Positions 1 through 8,602 of a stretch of DNA of 64,000 nucleotides are shown piece by piece (the stretch's first letter is position 1; every line of letters begins with the position of its first letter). The translations under genes and the position numbers were made by a program. A model generated the notes under the pieces. It was not told the origin of the DNA. It saw only the letters and a program-made list of their open reading frames with translations, and searched no databases. Location of the stretch: assembly GCA_020637295.1 (NCBI GenBank), contig JACJWF010000005.1:62001-126000 (forward strand), read 5' to 3'. Source of the DNA: Acidimicrobiaceae bacterium (GTDB taxonomy: Bacteria > Actinomycetota > Acidimicrobiia > Acidimicrobiales > Ilumatobacteraceae).

Positions 1-748
1 CACCGGCCCGTTCACACCTGCCGAGCGCTACTGGTTCGACCTGCACGGCTTCGTGGTCCGCCGCGGTGCGCTGACCATCGACGAGGTGGCGGCGTTGAAC
101 GACGGTGTCAGCCGGTTGAGCCTGCCGCCCACGCGGCCCACGGATATCGGGAGCCAGCGGTTCGCCGGGCATCTCGGCGCCCACCCGTCCTTCGCCGCGC
201 TGCTGGACCACCCGGCCGTCATCGAGATCCTCGTGGAGTTGTGCGGGCCGACCGTGCGGCTCGATCATGCCTACGGCATCGTGATGAACGACGGCGACCA
301 GGGTCTGGGGCTGCACGGCGGTGGCCACCTGTGGGACCCTGCGCAGTACTACACCGTGGATCGCACGGGCATACACACCGGGTTGGTGGCGGTGCAGTGG
401 GCCATCAGTGGCAGCCGCCCGGGCGACGGCGGGTTCGCCTGCGTGCCGGGCAGCCACAAGGCCGCCTTCGCCCCACCGCCCGACCTCGGGCTGCAGCACC
501 CGAGCGTGGTGGAAGTGCCCCTCGGTGTCGGCGACATGGTGATCTTCACCGAGGCGTTGATGCACGGCACCCTTCCCTGGCGCGGCACCAACCAGCGCCG
601 CACCCTGCTGTACAAGTACTCGCCCGGGTCGTCGTCGTGGAGCGCCGACCACGAACCCCCAGCCGGTATGGCGATGGACTCGCTCAGCCCGCGCCAGCGC
701 CTCCTGTTCCAGCGGCCCGCCGTGCACGGGCACCTGCCGGTGCGCTGA
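1..748 (+). CDS. Phytanoyl-CoA dioxygenase (PhyH) family protein, 5' end missing
   Basis: The frame is open through the left edge of the window. The residues before the first ATG (position 53) read as family sequence (FDLHGFVVRRGAL), so the true start lies outside. The fold family is the Fe(II)/2-oxoglutarate oxygenases, whose iron ligands are an HxD pair and a distal His. Counting from the ATG at 53, H88 sits in LHGGG, so the position normally Asp is Gly. The distal His is H171 (MHGTLPW), followed by the Arg pair of QRRTLLY that usually binds 2-oxoglutarate. GGFACVPGSHK at 127-137 is also typical of the family. The substrate cannot be told. An HGG form may be normal for this subfamily or may indicate a changed reaction. 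Confidence 0.8.
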   Translation, partial: TGPFTPAERYWFDLHGFVVRRGALTIDEVAALNDGVSRLSLPPTRPTDIGSQRFAGHLGAHPSFAALLDHPAVIEILVELCGPTVRLDHAYGIVMNDGDQGLGLHGGGHLWDPAQYYTVDRTGIHTGLVAVQWAISGSRPGDGGFACVPGSHKAAFAPPPDLGLQHPSVVEVPLGVGDMVIFTEALMHGTLPWRGTNQRRTLLYKYSPGSSSWSADHEPPAGMAMDSLSPRQRLLFQRPAVHGHLPVR

Positions 749-822
749 CGCTCCGGCCGCGGGCGGCGCAGCCCCCGACCGGAACGTGATGCTGCCGGCG
801 CGTCACCCTGGCCTTCGCCGGG

Positions 823-1281
823 TCAGCGCGGCTGGGCGGCGGCCAGGAAGCCGATCAGCGCCTCCAGCCCGGCGAGCTGCTCGTCGGTGGCCAGCATGTT
901 CTCGAACATGTTGCCGCCGAGCGTCATCAGCTTCCAGGTCTGACCACCGGCGTCGAAGCGGATCCGGTCGCCGCTGGTGGTGAGGAACGTCTTCACCTTC
1001 TCGGCCCGGCTGGCCGCGTCGTGGGCCCAACCCCACACCGACGCGTTGGTGATGTCCTGCGGGCCGTAGCTGATGGCCGGGCCGTCGAAGTCCACCTTGC
1101 GGTTCACCGGCTGGAGGATGATCCGCCGGTCCGTGGTGGCCACGAGGAAGAACTTGGCCGACATCATCTTCTGATGGTTGGCCATGATCACGCCGTACAG
1201 CACCTCGCCCGGCACCAGCAGCCGGTGCATCTCGGCCATCTTCTGTTGGTAGATCTCTCGTTGACGGTCCATGAATCCCAT
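823..1281 (-). CDS. Conserved hypothetical protein, possibly PH-like domain
   Basis: A 152-residue soluble protein with no signal peptide or membrane segment. The N-terminal part (residues 1-30) looks helical and is followed by alternating hydrophobic strands (GEVLYGVIMANHQ, KFFLVATTDRRIIL, DITNASVWGW). This pattern resembles bacterial PH-like / YokE-type domains, in which 'vlaT.rRli' is a common strand signature. That assignment is weak. It lies 81 bases downstream of the SWIM gene on the same strand, with a small stem-loop between them, so it may be separately transcribed. The function is unknown. Confidence 0.6.
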   Translation of the reverse strand: MGFMDRQREIYQQKMAEMHRLLVPGEVLYGVIMANHQKMMSAKFFLVATTDRRIILQPVNRKVDFDGPAISYGPQDITNASVWGWAHDAASRAEKVKTFLTTSGDRIRFDAGGQTWKLMTLGGNMFENMLATDEQLAGLEALIGFLAAAQPR

Positions 1282-1315
1282 GCGGGAATTGCACCTCAGC
1301 CCGGCGGCGGCGGCA

Positions 1316-1333
1316 TGAGTAGTCGGCTACTCA
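1316..1333. terminator. Short stem-loop between two minus-strand genes
   Basis: TGAGTAG and CTACTCA form 7-bp arms around TCGG. It lies after the SWIM-protein stop and before the 152-residue protein start, so it could be a terminator for the first or an operator for the second. There is no T-tract. Confidence 0.35.
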
Positions 1334-1362
1334 ATCCTCGCTGGCCCGCGCCGAACGTTGCC

Positions 1363-2145
1363 TCACTCCAGGCACGTCAGCAGCTCCACGGCGGAGCGGA
1401 TCCATCCGCCCACGTCCACCGTGCCGAGCATGGCGTGCCCCACGGGCGCTGGGTCGGTGGGCACCTCCGGGGGGTCGGGGAAGGGCAGCGACCCGAGGAA
1501 CGCCTGCCATGCCGGCGACTCGTACGGGTTCGGCGGCGGGCTGGACGGCCGCACCGGAGGGCGCGGCGGAACCGTCCTCGAACGGGAGGGTCGATCGCTG
1601 GTGGGCGGCTCGTGCCCGGGAATGGGCGGGGCCAGGCGCAGGTGCCGCCCCGTGGCGGCACGCGAACCCACCCGCGGGCGGCCACCCTCGGCCTCGTCGT
1701 CGGCCGGGTGGCAGCGCCACTCCACCAGCAGCTCCGGGCGGGCGGTGAGCTCCTCGGCGAACGCCAGCATGGTGGCCACGGCGTGCTTGCACGGGTCGTC
1801 CCAGTCCGGGCAGGTGCAGCTGACCATCAGCTGGCCCCCCTGGGGCACCAGTTGCGACAGCTGGGTGCGCAGCGACTCCGCGTTGCCGAGTCGCGGGCGG
1901 GCGGTGAGGCGGGTGGCGATGATGGCCTCGTACGGCTCGGCTCGGCTGCCCTGCACCGACCCACGGAGGGTGCCGCTGGACACCTCCAGCCGGGTGACGG
2001 CGTGGTCGGCCACGTAGGCCTTGCCGCGGCGGAACCTGGCCGGGTCGGCCATACCGGCCACCGTGACCGACAGCAGCGTGGTGGCCAGCTTGCCCGCCGG
2101 GTGCGGCTCGCTGTGGAAGTGCCCGGGACGGATGACGATGCTCAT
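1363..2145 (-). CDS. SWIM zinc-finger protein, helicase partner
   Basis: A 260-residue protein with a SWIM motif near the middle (CTCPDWDDPCKH, the CxC...CxH zinc pattern), a fold that binds nucleic acid or protein. The N-terminal half (RFRRGKAYVADHAVTRLEV) matches the region that precedes SWIM domains in helicase-associated proteins. The C-terminal part is Pro/Arg rich and probably disordered. The ATG at 2145 overlaps the helicase stop by four bases (ATGA), implying translational coupling. SNF2-type helicase plus SWIM protein is a common bacterial pair. Its role in DNA or RNA transactions is inferred, not known. Confidence 0.85.
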   Translation of the reverse strand: MSIVIRPGHFHSEPHPAGKLATTLLSVTVAGMADPARFRRGKAYVADHAVTRLEVSSGTLRGSVQGSRAEPYEAIIATRLTARPRLGNAESLRTQLSQLVPQGGQLMVSCTCPDWDDPCKHAVATMLAFAEELTARPELLVEWRCHPADDEAEGGRPRVGSRAATGRHLRLAPPIPGHEPPTSDRPSRSRTVPPRPPVRPSSPPPNPYESPAWQAFLGSLPFPDPPEVPTDPAPVGHAMLGTVDVGGWIRSAVELLTCLE

Positions 2146-5144
2146 CCGCGCACCGCCCGATGGTCCAGCACCACGAGGTCGCGCAGCTGGTCGGTGCTCA
2201 GCTCGCTGAGCCAGGCCTCGCCGGTGGTGCCCACCACGGCGTCGGCCAGGGCCCGCTTGTCCGTGATGAGCTGGTCGATGCGCTCCTCCACCGTGCCCTC
2301 GCAGACCAGCTTGTGCACGAACACGCTGCGCTGCTGGCCGATGCGCCAGGCGCGGTCGGTGGCTTGGTCCTCCACGGCCGGGTTCCACCAGCGGTCGTAG
2401 TGCACCACCCGGCTGGCGGCCGTGAGGTTCAGGCCGGTGCCGCCCGCCTTCAGCGACACCAGCAGCAACGGCGACACCGCGCTGCCGTGCTGGAACGCCG
2501 CCACCATCCGGTCGCGGTTGGCCTTGGCCACACCGCCATGGAGGAACGGCACCTGCTGGCCGAACTTCTCCGCCAGGTGCTGCTGCAACAGCACCCCCAT
2601 CTCGCGGAACTGGGTGAACACCAGGGCGTGCTCGCCGGCGTCCAGCAGGTCCTCCACCAACTCGTCGAAGCGGTGCAGCTTCCCGCTGCGGCCGGCCAGG
2701 CGGGACCCGTCGCCCAGCGCGTGCGCAGGGTGATTGCAGATCTGCTTCAGCCGGGTGAGCGCGGCCAGCACCAGCCCACGCCGCCGCATGCCCTTCTCCT
2801 CCTGGGCGTCCTTGAGCAGTTGGTCCACCACGGCCTGATACAGGTGGGCCTGCTCGCGGGTGAGCGACGCCCAGGCGATCTGCTCCACCTTGTCCGGCAG
2901 GTCGGGCACCAGCGAGCGGTCCGCTTTGGTGCGGCGCAGCAGGAACGGCGACGTGAGGCGGCGCAGTTCCTCCGCCGCGTCGGCGTCGCGCTCGCGCTCG
3001 ATGGGGGTGACGAACCGCTGGCGGAACTGGGTGGCGTTGCCCAAGAGGCCGGGGGTGACCACCTGGAAGATGCTCCACAACTCGCTGAGGCGGTTCTCCA
3101 CCGGGGTGCCGGTGAGGGCGATCTTCTGCCCGGCGGTGATGGCCCGCATGGCCTTGGCGGCGCGGGTGTCCGGGTTCTTCACGGCCTGCGCCTCGTCCAG
3201 CACGAGCGTGCTCCACTGCACCTGCTGGAGGACGGCCAGGTCGCGCGTGGCCACCTGATAGGTGGTGATGACCAGGTCGTGCCCGGCCACCAGATGGGCG
3301 AACGACTCCGCATCGGCGCGGCTGCCGCCATGGTGCACCATGACCCGCACGAGTGGCGTGAAGCGGGCTGCTTCGGCCTCCCAGTTGCGCACCACGCTGA
3401 GCGGGCAGACCACCAGGTGTGGGCCGGGCAGGCCGGCCAGGTGGGCCAGCGTGGTGGGCGTCTTGCCCAGACCCATGTCGTCGGCCAGGCACCCACCGAG
3501 GCCCAGGCGGTGGAGGAACTGCAACCACCCCAGGCCGCGCCGCTGGTAGTGGCGCAATTCGGCGGCGAACCCCTCCGGCACGTCGCCCTCGGTGAGCTCG
3601 GTGTCCGGCAGGCCGCCGAGCAGTTGGGCCGCCCAGCCGCGAGCCTCAGCCGCTTCGATGGCGGGGATGGCGGATGCCTGGCCGGCGGCTTCCAAGGAAC
3701 GCTCTAGCTCTGCGGCCAGTGCCAGCAACTCCAGGGCGGAAACCTCACCGTGCTCGTTGCGCAGTTCCTTCAGGTGCTGCAGCGCACGGCGCGCCTCGGT
3801 GCGGTCCACCTGCACCCAGCGGCCACCGACGCGGATGAGGTTGGCCCCCTCCTCAGCAGCCCGGCGCAGGGCGTCCTCGGGCACCGGCGTGTCGTCCAGC
3901 ACGACGCGCCAGTCCATCAGCGCGCCGGCGGCGAACCGGCCCGAGCCGCCGCCATCATTGGTGCGGGCCGTGCCGCGGGTGGACGGCTTGCGGCGCACCA
4001 GCCGCTCGGGCGCCACCAGTTCCACGCCGCGCTCCTCCAGCGCCCCGATGGCCTCCAGCACCGCGGCGGCCCCGTCGATGTCGGTGAAGGCGGCGCGGTT
4101 GGCCATCCACGGCGCCACCTCCGGCACGGCCGCCACCACCGCGTTGGCGGCCTGCTGCAGGTGCTGGGCCAGCAGGCCGAAGAAGCGCGGCTCGCGGGCC
4201 AGTGCGTGGGCGGCGTCCGTGCCGTTGGCCACGTCGGCCAGCGTGCACCAGCGGCCACGGTCGTCCACGTCCACCAGTTCCAGCGTGAGCGGCCAGTACT
4301 CGTCGGGCTCTGCATGCGGCTCGGAGAGGTGGCTGGCGTCCACCTCGTCAGGCTCCGGCGCCTCGGCGAACGGGTCGTACCAGCCTGCTTCGTCGGGCCC
4401 GGGGGCGGGCAGGCCGAGCCGCAGCCGAGCGCGCAGGATCGGCTCGCCGTCGGCGCGGCGGGCCATCTGGGAGAACTCCGCCTCCAGGTGCTCGACTGCG
4501 GCGCGGAGTTCCTCGGCCACAGCAAACCGGCCATGGTCGGCCACCAGCGCCCGGCTCACCAGTCGCACGGCCCGGCTGTTGACCCCTCGCGTGTCCGGAA
4601 GGAGGGCGTGCCACCCCTGGCCGGCCAGCGTGAGGCGGCACAGGCGGTCCACCAGCGTGGTCAGCACCTCGGCAGGGTCCACCTTGCCGGCCGCGGCGAC
4701 GATCGGCGGCATGGCCGCCAGCAGGCCGGGCCGGGCCGCCTTCACATCGGCCGCCAGCGGCTGCCATGTGGCCTCCCACCAGGTGGGGCCCGTCTGCTGC
4801 AGCGCCGGCAGCACCCGCCCGCGCAACACCAACGTGGTGGCGTGGGCGTGCACGGCGCCGAACCATGCGACGGAGGGGCTGACGTCGCCCTGCAGCACGT
4901 GCAGTTGGCCCAGCGATGCCAGCGTGGTGGCGTCCAGCCGCTGGGACAGCACGCTGGCGGCACCGGTGGGCAGTTCCACGCGGATGACCCGCGACGGCGA
5001 CGTCCACGCCAGGCTGGGCCGGCGAGCCAGCGCGGCCACCTCGTGCGGCAGGCGGTGGCTGCTCTCGCCGGGGCGCCACGCGACCGCTTCACCGTCGGCC
5101 CAGCTGAGCTGCAGCCCGGGGTGATCGGTGGTGCGCGGGGGCAT
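2142..5144 (-). CDS. SNF2-family DEAD/DEAH helicase
   Basis: A superfamily 2 ATPase of about 1000 residues. The first 500 residues form the bacterial SNF2-associated region. The helicase core follows: Walker A DDMGLGKT near residue 555, DEAQ box near 649, the LTGTPVENRLSELW motif, and the C-terminal lobe with LLVSLKAGGTGLNLT and DRAWRIGQQ. It probably translocates on double-stranded DNA, acting in remodelling or repair. I chose the ATG at 5144 over the in-frame ATG at 5156 because TATGCT (5152-5157) lies 7 bases before the 5144 codon, the leaderless-promoter pattern repeated across this window. It is coupled to the SWIM gene downstream. Confidence 0.93.
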   Translation of the reverse strand: MPPRTTDHPGLQLSWADGEAVAWRPGESSHRLPHEVAALARRPSLAWTSPSRVIRVELPTGAASVLSQRLDATTLASLGQLHVLQGDVSPSVAWFGAVHAHATTLVLRGRVLPALQQTGPTWWEATWQPLAADVKAARPGLLAAMPPIVAAAGKVDPAEVLTTLVDRLCRLTLAGQGWHALLPDTRGVNSRAVRLVSRALVADHGRFAVAEELRAAVEHLEAEFSQMARRADGEPILRARLRLGLPAPGPDEAGWYDPFAEAPEPDEVDASHLSEPHAEPDEYWPLTLELVDVDDRGRWCTLADVANGTDAAHALAREPRFFGLLAQHLQQAANAVVAAVPEVAPWMANRAAFTDIDGAAAVLEAIGALEERGVELVAPERLVRRKPSTRGTARTNDGGGSGRFAAGALMDWRVVLDDTPVPEDALRRAAEEGANLIRVGGRWVQVDRTEARRALQHLKELRNEHGEVSALELLALAAELERSLEAAGQASAIPAIEAAEARGWAAQLLGGLPDTELTEGDVPEGFAAELRHYQRRGLGWLQFLHRLGLGGCLADDMGLGKTPTTLAHLAGLPGPHLVVCPLSVVRNWEAEAARFTPLVRVMVHHGGSRADAESFAHLVAGHDLVITTYQVATRDLAVLQQVQWSTLVLDEAQAVKNPDTRAAKAMRAITAGQKIALTGTPVENRLSELWSIFQVVTPGLLGNATQFRQRFVTPIERERDADAAEELRRLTSPFLLRRTKADRSLVPDLPDKVEQIAWASLTREQAHLYQAVVDQLLKDAQEEKGMRRRGLVLAALTRLKQICNHPAHALGDGSRLAGRSGKLHRFDELVEDLLDAGEHALVFTQFREMGVLLQQHLAEKFGQQVPFLHGGVAKANRDRMVAAFQHGSAVSPLLLVSLKAGGTGLNLTAASRVVHYDRWWNPAVEDQATDRAWRIGQQRSVFVHKLVCEGTVEERIDQLITDKRALADAVVGTTGEAWLSELSTDQLRDLVVLDHRAVRG

Positions 5145-5151
5145 GCCGTCG

Positions 5152-5157
5152 AGCATA
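5152..5157 (-). promoter_or_regulatory. -10 hexamer TATGCT, leaderless start of the helicase gene
   Basis: TATGCT lies 7 bases before the ATG at 5144. It also overlaps the alternative upstream ATG, which argues against that start. Confidence 0.5.
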
Positions 5158-5186
5158 CGGAGGGCGTGCGCGCCGGTTTCTCCCGG

Positions 5187-5648
5187 TCAGTTCGCGGCGC
5201 CGCCCCAGACTTCCTGCACCTTGGCGAAGACGCCCTGGTCGTAGCTGAACTCCACCATGTTGCCGTCGGGGTCGGTGAGCGCGCAGACATAGCCCACCGG
5301 CGGCGGCAGCTGCTGCGGCTCCCAGGCCAGGCACCCTTCGTCGCGCCCGCGGGCGGCCGCGTCGTCCACATCCTGTCTCGTGGGCAACTCGATCCCGAGG
5401 TGGGCGAACGGCGCCAGCGTGGGTTGCGGCCCCTTGGCCATGTCGCGGAAGAAGCTGACCAGCACGATGATGAACGGTTTCTCGATCATGTCCGGCTGCC
5501 CCATCCACGCGCTGCGGCCCAGTTCATCCTCCCGCCGGTCCAGCAGGCGCAGCGGGGTGTGGCGCTCGTACCAGGCGATGGTGGCGTCCAGGTCCGTGCA
5601 GGGCACAGCGACATGGGTGAAGCGGGCGGTGGTCGGCCGCAGCGGCAT
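5187..5648 (-). CDS. Glyoxalase/bleomycin-resistance fold (VOC) protein
   Basis: A 153-residue protein with the paired beta-alpha-beta-beta-beta modules of the vicinal oxygen chelate superfamily. The N-terminal module begins FTHVAVPCTDLDATIAWY. The C-terminal one includes PFAHLGIEL and ends CALTDPDGNMVEFSYD, where the Glu is the usual metal ligand. The family includes lyases, epimerases and ring-cleavage dioxygenases, so the substrate is not predictable. The ATG at 5648 is preceded by TACGGT with a 7-base gap. The gene ends 42 bases before the helicase start and probably has its own promoter. Confidence 0.85.
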   Translation of the reverse strand: MPLRPTTARFTHVAVPCTDLDATIAWYERHTPLRLLDRREDELGRSAWMGQPDMIEKPFIIVLVSFFRDMAKGPQPTLAPFAHLGIELPTRQDVDDAAARGRDEGCLAWEPQQLPPPVGYVCALTDPDGNMVEFSYDQGVFAKVQEVWGGAAN

Positions 5649-5655
5649 GGCGTTC

Positions 5656-5661
5656 ACCGTA
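5656..5661 (-). promoter_or_regulatory. -10 hexamer TACGGT before the glyoxalase-fold gene
   Basis: TACGGT ends 7 bases before the ATG at 5648, consistent with a leaderless or near-leaderless transcript. Confidence 0.5.
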
Positions 5662-5692
5662 GCCCGCCCCCGTCCGACGCCCTTCGTCCGGG

Positions 5693-5748
5693 CGAACTTG
5701 TCACGGGGCCGACCGGCGGTTTCCGTGGTCAGGCCGCGACAAGTTCGG
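5693..5748. repeat. Dispersed 57-bp inverted-repeat element, copy A
   Basis: The arms CGAACTTGTCACGG (5693-5706) and CCGCGACAAGTTCG (5734-5747) are inverted copies with one mismatch. The spacer shares GACCGGC, TTTCC and TCAGGC blocks with copy B (16224-16280, opposite orientation), so the whole unit is repeated, not only the arms. It is intergenic here. Confidence 0.75.
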
Positions 5749-5767
5749 GGGAATGGGGTGGGAGCGG

Positions 5768-6586
5768 TCAGGGGGCGAGGAGGCGTTCGATCACCTGGGC
5801 GACGCCGTCCTCGTGGTTGGGTGGGGCCACCTCGTCGGCCGCGGCGCGGACCACCGGGTTGGCGTTGGCCACGGCCACCCGGCGACCGGCCACCCGGAAC
5901 ATGGGCAGGTCGTTGACCTCGTCGCCGAACACCAGCACATCGGCGGTAGCCACACCCAGATGGGTGCACAGCCAGGCCAGGCCGACCCCCTTGTCCGCGC
6001 CGGCAGGGGCCACCTCCACGGCGTCCGCGCCCAAGTGGCTGACCACCATGTCCGGGCCCACCACGGCGGGCAGCACCTCCAGCAGGTCGTGCGCCGAGTG
6101 GTCGGGGTGGAAGGCCAGCAGCTTGATGGTGACCGTCGCCCCCTCATGGCCCACCAACGCATCCGGCTGGGGCACGTCGTTCGGGGTGTGGACGGGCATC
6201 CGCTGGTGGAAGCCGGGTTCGCTGGTGAAGCCCAGATCCGTCGCGAGCGCGAAGCCGTACCGGGGGTCGTGGGCACGGATGGCCTGCACAGTGGCGCGAG
6301 CCTCCGCGAACCCGAAGGTGATGCTGTGCAGCAGTTCGCCGTCGGGCAGGCGGCAGATGAAGGTGCCGTTGGCCATGACGCCGTAGTGGACGCCGCCCGC
6401 TGCAGCTTCGATCTCGGCGGCGGCCACCGTGGGCGGGCGCCCGGTGGCGAAGACGATGACGATGCCGGCGCCCGCCGCGGCCCGGAGCGCCGCGGCGGTG
6501 CGCGGCAGCAGCCTGCCATGGGGGTCCAGCAGGGTGCCGTCGAGGTCGGTGGCGATCAGGCGGGGGAGCGAACTCGGCGCGGGCAC
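5768..6586 (-). CDS. HAD-superfamily (Cof-type) phosphatase
   Basis: A 272-residue cytosolic hydrolase. HAD motif I is DLDGTLLD (nucleophile Asp in IATDLDGTLL), motif II FATGRPP, and motif IV GDEVNDLPMF with the metal-binding GDxxND. A large C2-type cap lies between motifs II and III. Cof-type enzymes dephosphorylate sugar phosphates, nucleotides or flavin cofactors, and the substrate here is unknown. The start is GTG at 6586. It follows the 667-residue exported protein by 12 bases on the same strand and may share its transcript. Confidence 0.9.
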   Translation of the reverse strand: MPAPSSLPRLIATDLDGTLLDPHGRLLPRTAAALRAAAGAGIVIVFATGRPPTVAAAEIEAAAGGVHYGVMANGTFICRLPDGELLHSITFGFAEARATVQAIRAHDPRYGFALATDLGFTSEPGFHQRMPVHTPNDVPQPDALVGHEGATVTIKLLAFHPDHSAHDLLEVLPAVVGPDMVVSHLGADAVEVAPAGADKGVGLAWLCTHLGVATADVLVFGDEVNDLPMFRVAGRRVAVANANPVVRAAADEVAPPNHEDGVAQVIERLLAP

Positions 6587-6598
6587 CCCGGCATCTTG

Positions 6599-8602
6599 CT
6601 ACGCCCGGAACGCCTGTGGAGGATCGATGCGCCAGGCGTTGGACGGGTTGGTCATCAGTTGCCCCTGCCCGGCGGTGCGCAGCGCGGTGACGGTGAGGAT
6701 GTACGTGGTGTCGTCGTCGGGCAGGCCCAACGGCAGGCGGTAGCGGTACCGGGCGCCCGTGTCGCACCCGTCGGCGGCGGCACCATGAGGGTTGTCCGGG
6801 TTGCAGTACGAGGTGTTCACCGGCAGCAGGACGGTGATCGGCGCACCCTGCTCCCCCGATGTGGACGTCGGGCGCACGGACACCATCACCCCGGCGGGAT
6901 GCAGTCGGGCGAGGGTGCTGCAGGTGGCGGCCAGGTCGGCCACGCCGGCCACGCCGGCAGTGTCGTCGGCACTCGCAGCGGCACTGTCATCGCTTCCCCC
7001 GGTGGTGTCGGGCGCTGCTGCCGGCGCCGCGCCCAGCCGGGCCGGGCCGCAGAACACCACACCGTCGGCGCCGGCCCAGGTGACATCCAGGCCCCACCCG
7101 GCTGGCAACGCACCGTCCACGCCGGCCCCCAACTCGTAGGCCGCGGCCCGCGGGGCGCGCACGGCCACGCCGCGCAGTGCCAACGTCGCCACCGTGCCCG
7201 TGCGGTCCACGGAGCGCAGGTGCAGGCACAGGTAGCCCTCCCAGCCGCCGCGCTGGTTGGGGTCCAGCTGGACGGTGCCGTCCACGACGATCACGGTGCG
7301 GTCGCGCCCGCTGATGGTGCGTTGCTCGACCTTCATGCCGAACCGCGAGCCGTAGGTGCGGTCCTGCCCCTGGAACGTGACGGCCCAGCCGGAGCAGTCA
7401 GCGTTCTCCACGAACGCGTGCACGTCCTGGACGACGGTGGAGCCGGGGTCCAGCGTGGTGCCGGGCGGCACCACCGCGCCGGCGTCGAGTGCGTAGTGGA
7501 CGGCCACCGTGGCCAGCCGGCGGCCGTCCGGCGCCAGTTGCTCGCCGAGGCCACGGACCGACAGCGACTCCACGAACGGGCTGTCGTCGCCGTCCAGCGG
7601 CACCTCCAGCGTGAGCGCGCCGGTGATCTCCGTGTTGCCGTTGGTGCTGATGGCCACGATCTGGGCGGTCATCCCCGCCCGACCGCCCACGGCGTGAGCG
7701 CGGGCCACTTCCAGCGGGAACGTCAGGCAGGCGAGGATCCGCCCCTGCCCGCCGCCCGCGTCCCATTGCTCCTGCCACTGGTGCTGATGGTCGGGCAGGG
7801 TGAGCATCGTCGTCTTGTCGATCGGCGTGCCGTCGGCCCAGGTGCCGGTGAGGGCCAGCGATGCCGGCTGGTTCACCAGCACCGCAACCGTCGGACGCGT
7901 CGCCGGCGCCAGTTGTGGGTCGGCCACCACGCCGCGCTCGATGTCCTCGCACATGGCGGCCAGGCCGGCGGCGGCAGCGAAGGGGTAGCTCACGGTCAGC
8001 GGCTGGAGCGCCTGCCCTCCGGCCGTGGCATCGCCGGCACCTCGGCCCGGGTCGGTCTCGCCGCCGGCGACTGTGGCCGGCTGCCCGGAGCACGCAGCGC
8101 GAGCGTCGTCGGCCACCAGGCACTCGTCCACGAAGGCGCCGATCGGTGTGGTGGACGTGGGCTCGGTGGCGTTGTCGCCCTGGTCGGCCAACTGCGGTTC
8201 GTCGGCGGGGGCGCCGAGCGCCGGCACCACCACGGGTGCAACGGGCAGCAGCGGTGGTCGAGCGGGTGTGGCAGCGGGTTGGCCGGTGGCCGGGTCGATC
8301 ACCGCCGGCAGGCCATCGACCCCCGGGCTGAGGACCAGTGCGGTGGCCGGCGGCATGTCCACCATGGGCGGGTTCGGGTAGCCGATGACCGTGGTGAGGT
8401 CCATCGCCGCCGGGTCGGTGACCACCGGGAGGTGGGCGGTGGGGACGCGGTCCAGCGCTGCGGCGGTGACCTCGCGGCCCCCGGTGCCGTCGGCCCGGCC
8501 CGCGGTGGTGACCGGCTGGTCCCGCTGCCAGTAGGCCGCGCCGCTGCCCGCGGCGAGGCCGAGGATCGGCACGGCGACGAGGGCGATGGTGCGGCGGTTC
8601 AT
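6599..8602 (-). CDS. Exported or membrane-anchored protein of unknown function
   Basis: 667 residues with one N-terminal hydrophobic segment (RRTIALVAVPILGLAAGSGAAY). The rest is hydrophilic and extracytoplasmic, and I recognise no family. Several beta-rich segments containing Cys pairs are visible. The ATG at 8602 overlaps the upstream stop as ATGA. An in-frame ATG nine bases upstream (8611) would add three residues. Coupling to the SH3-like protein upstream suggests the two act together at the cell surface. Confidence 0.75.
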   Translation of the reverse strand: MNRRTIALVAVPILGLAAGSGAAYWQRDQPVTTAGRADGTGGREVTAAALDRVPTAHLPVVTDPAAMDLTTVIGYPNPPMVDMPPATALVLSPGVDGLPAVIDPATGQPAATPARPPLLPVAPVVVPALGAPADEPQLADQGDNATEPTSTTPIGAFVDECLVADDARAACSGQPATVAGGETDPGRGAGDATAGGQALQPLTVSYPFAAAAGLAAMCEDIERGVVADPQLAPATRPTVAVLVNQPASLALTGTWADGTPIDKTTMLTLPDHQHQWQEQWDAGGGQGRILACLTFPLEVARAHAVGGRAGMTAQIVAISTNGNTEITGALTLEVPLDGDDSPFVESLSVRGLGEQLAPDGRRLATVAVHYALDAGAVVPPGTTLDPGSTVVQDVHAFVENADCSGWAVTFQGQDRTYGSRFGMKVEQRTISGRDRTVIVVDGTVQLDPNQRGGWEGYLCLHLRSVDRTGTVATLALRGVAVRAPRAAAYELGAGVDGALPAGWGLDVTWAGADGVVFCGPARLGAAPAAAPDTTGGSDDSAAASADDTAGVAGVADLAATCSTLARLHPAGVMVSVRPTSTSGEQGAPITVLLPVNTSYCNPDNPHGAAADGCDTGARYRYRLPLGLPDDDTTYILTVTALRTAGQGQLMTNPSNAWRIDPPQAFRA

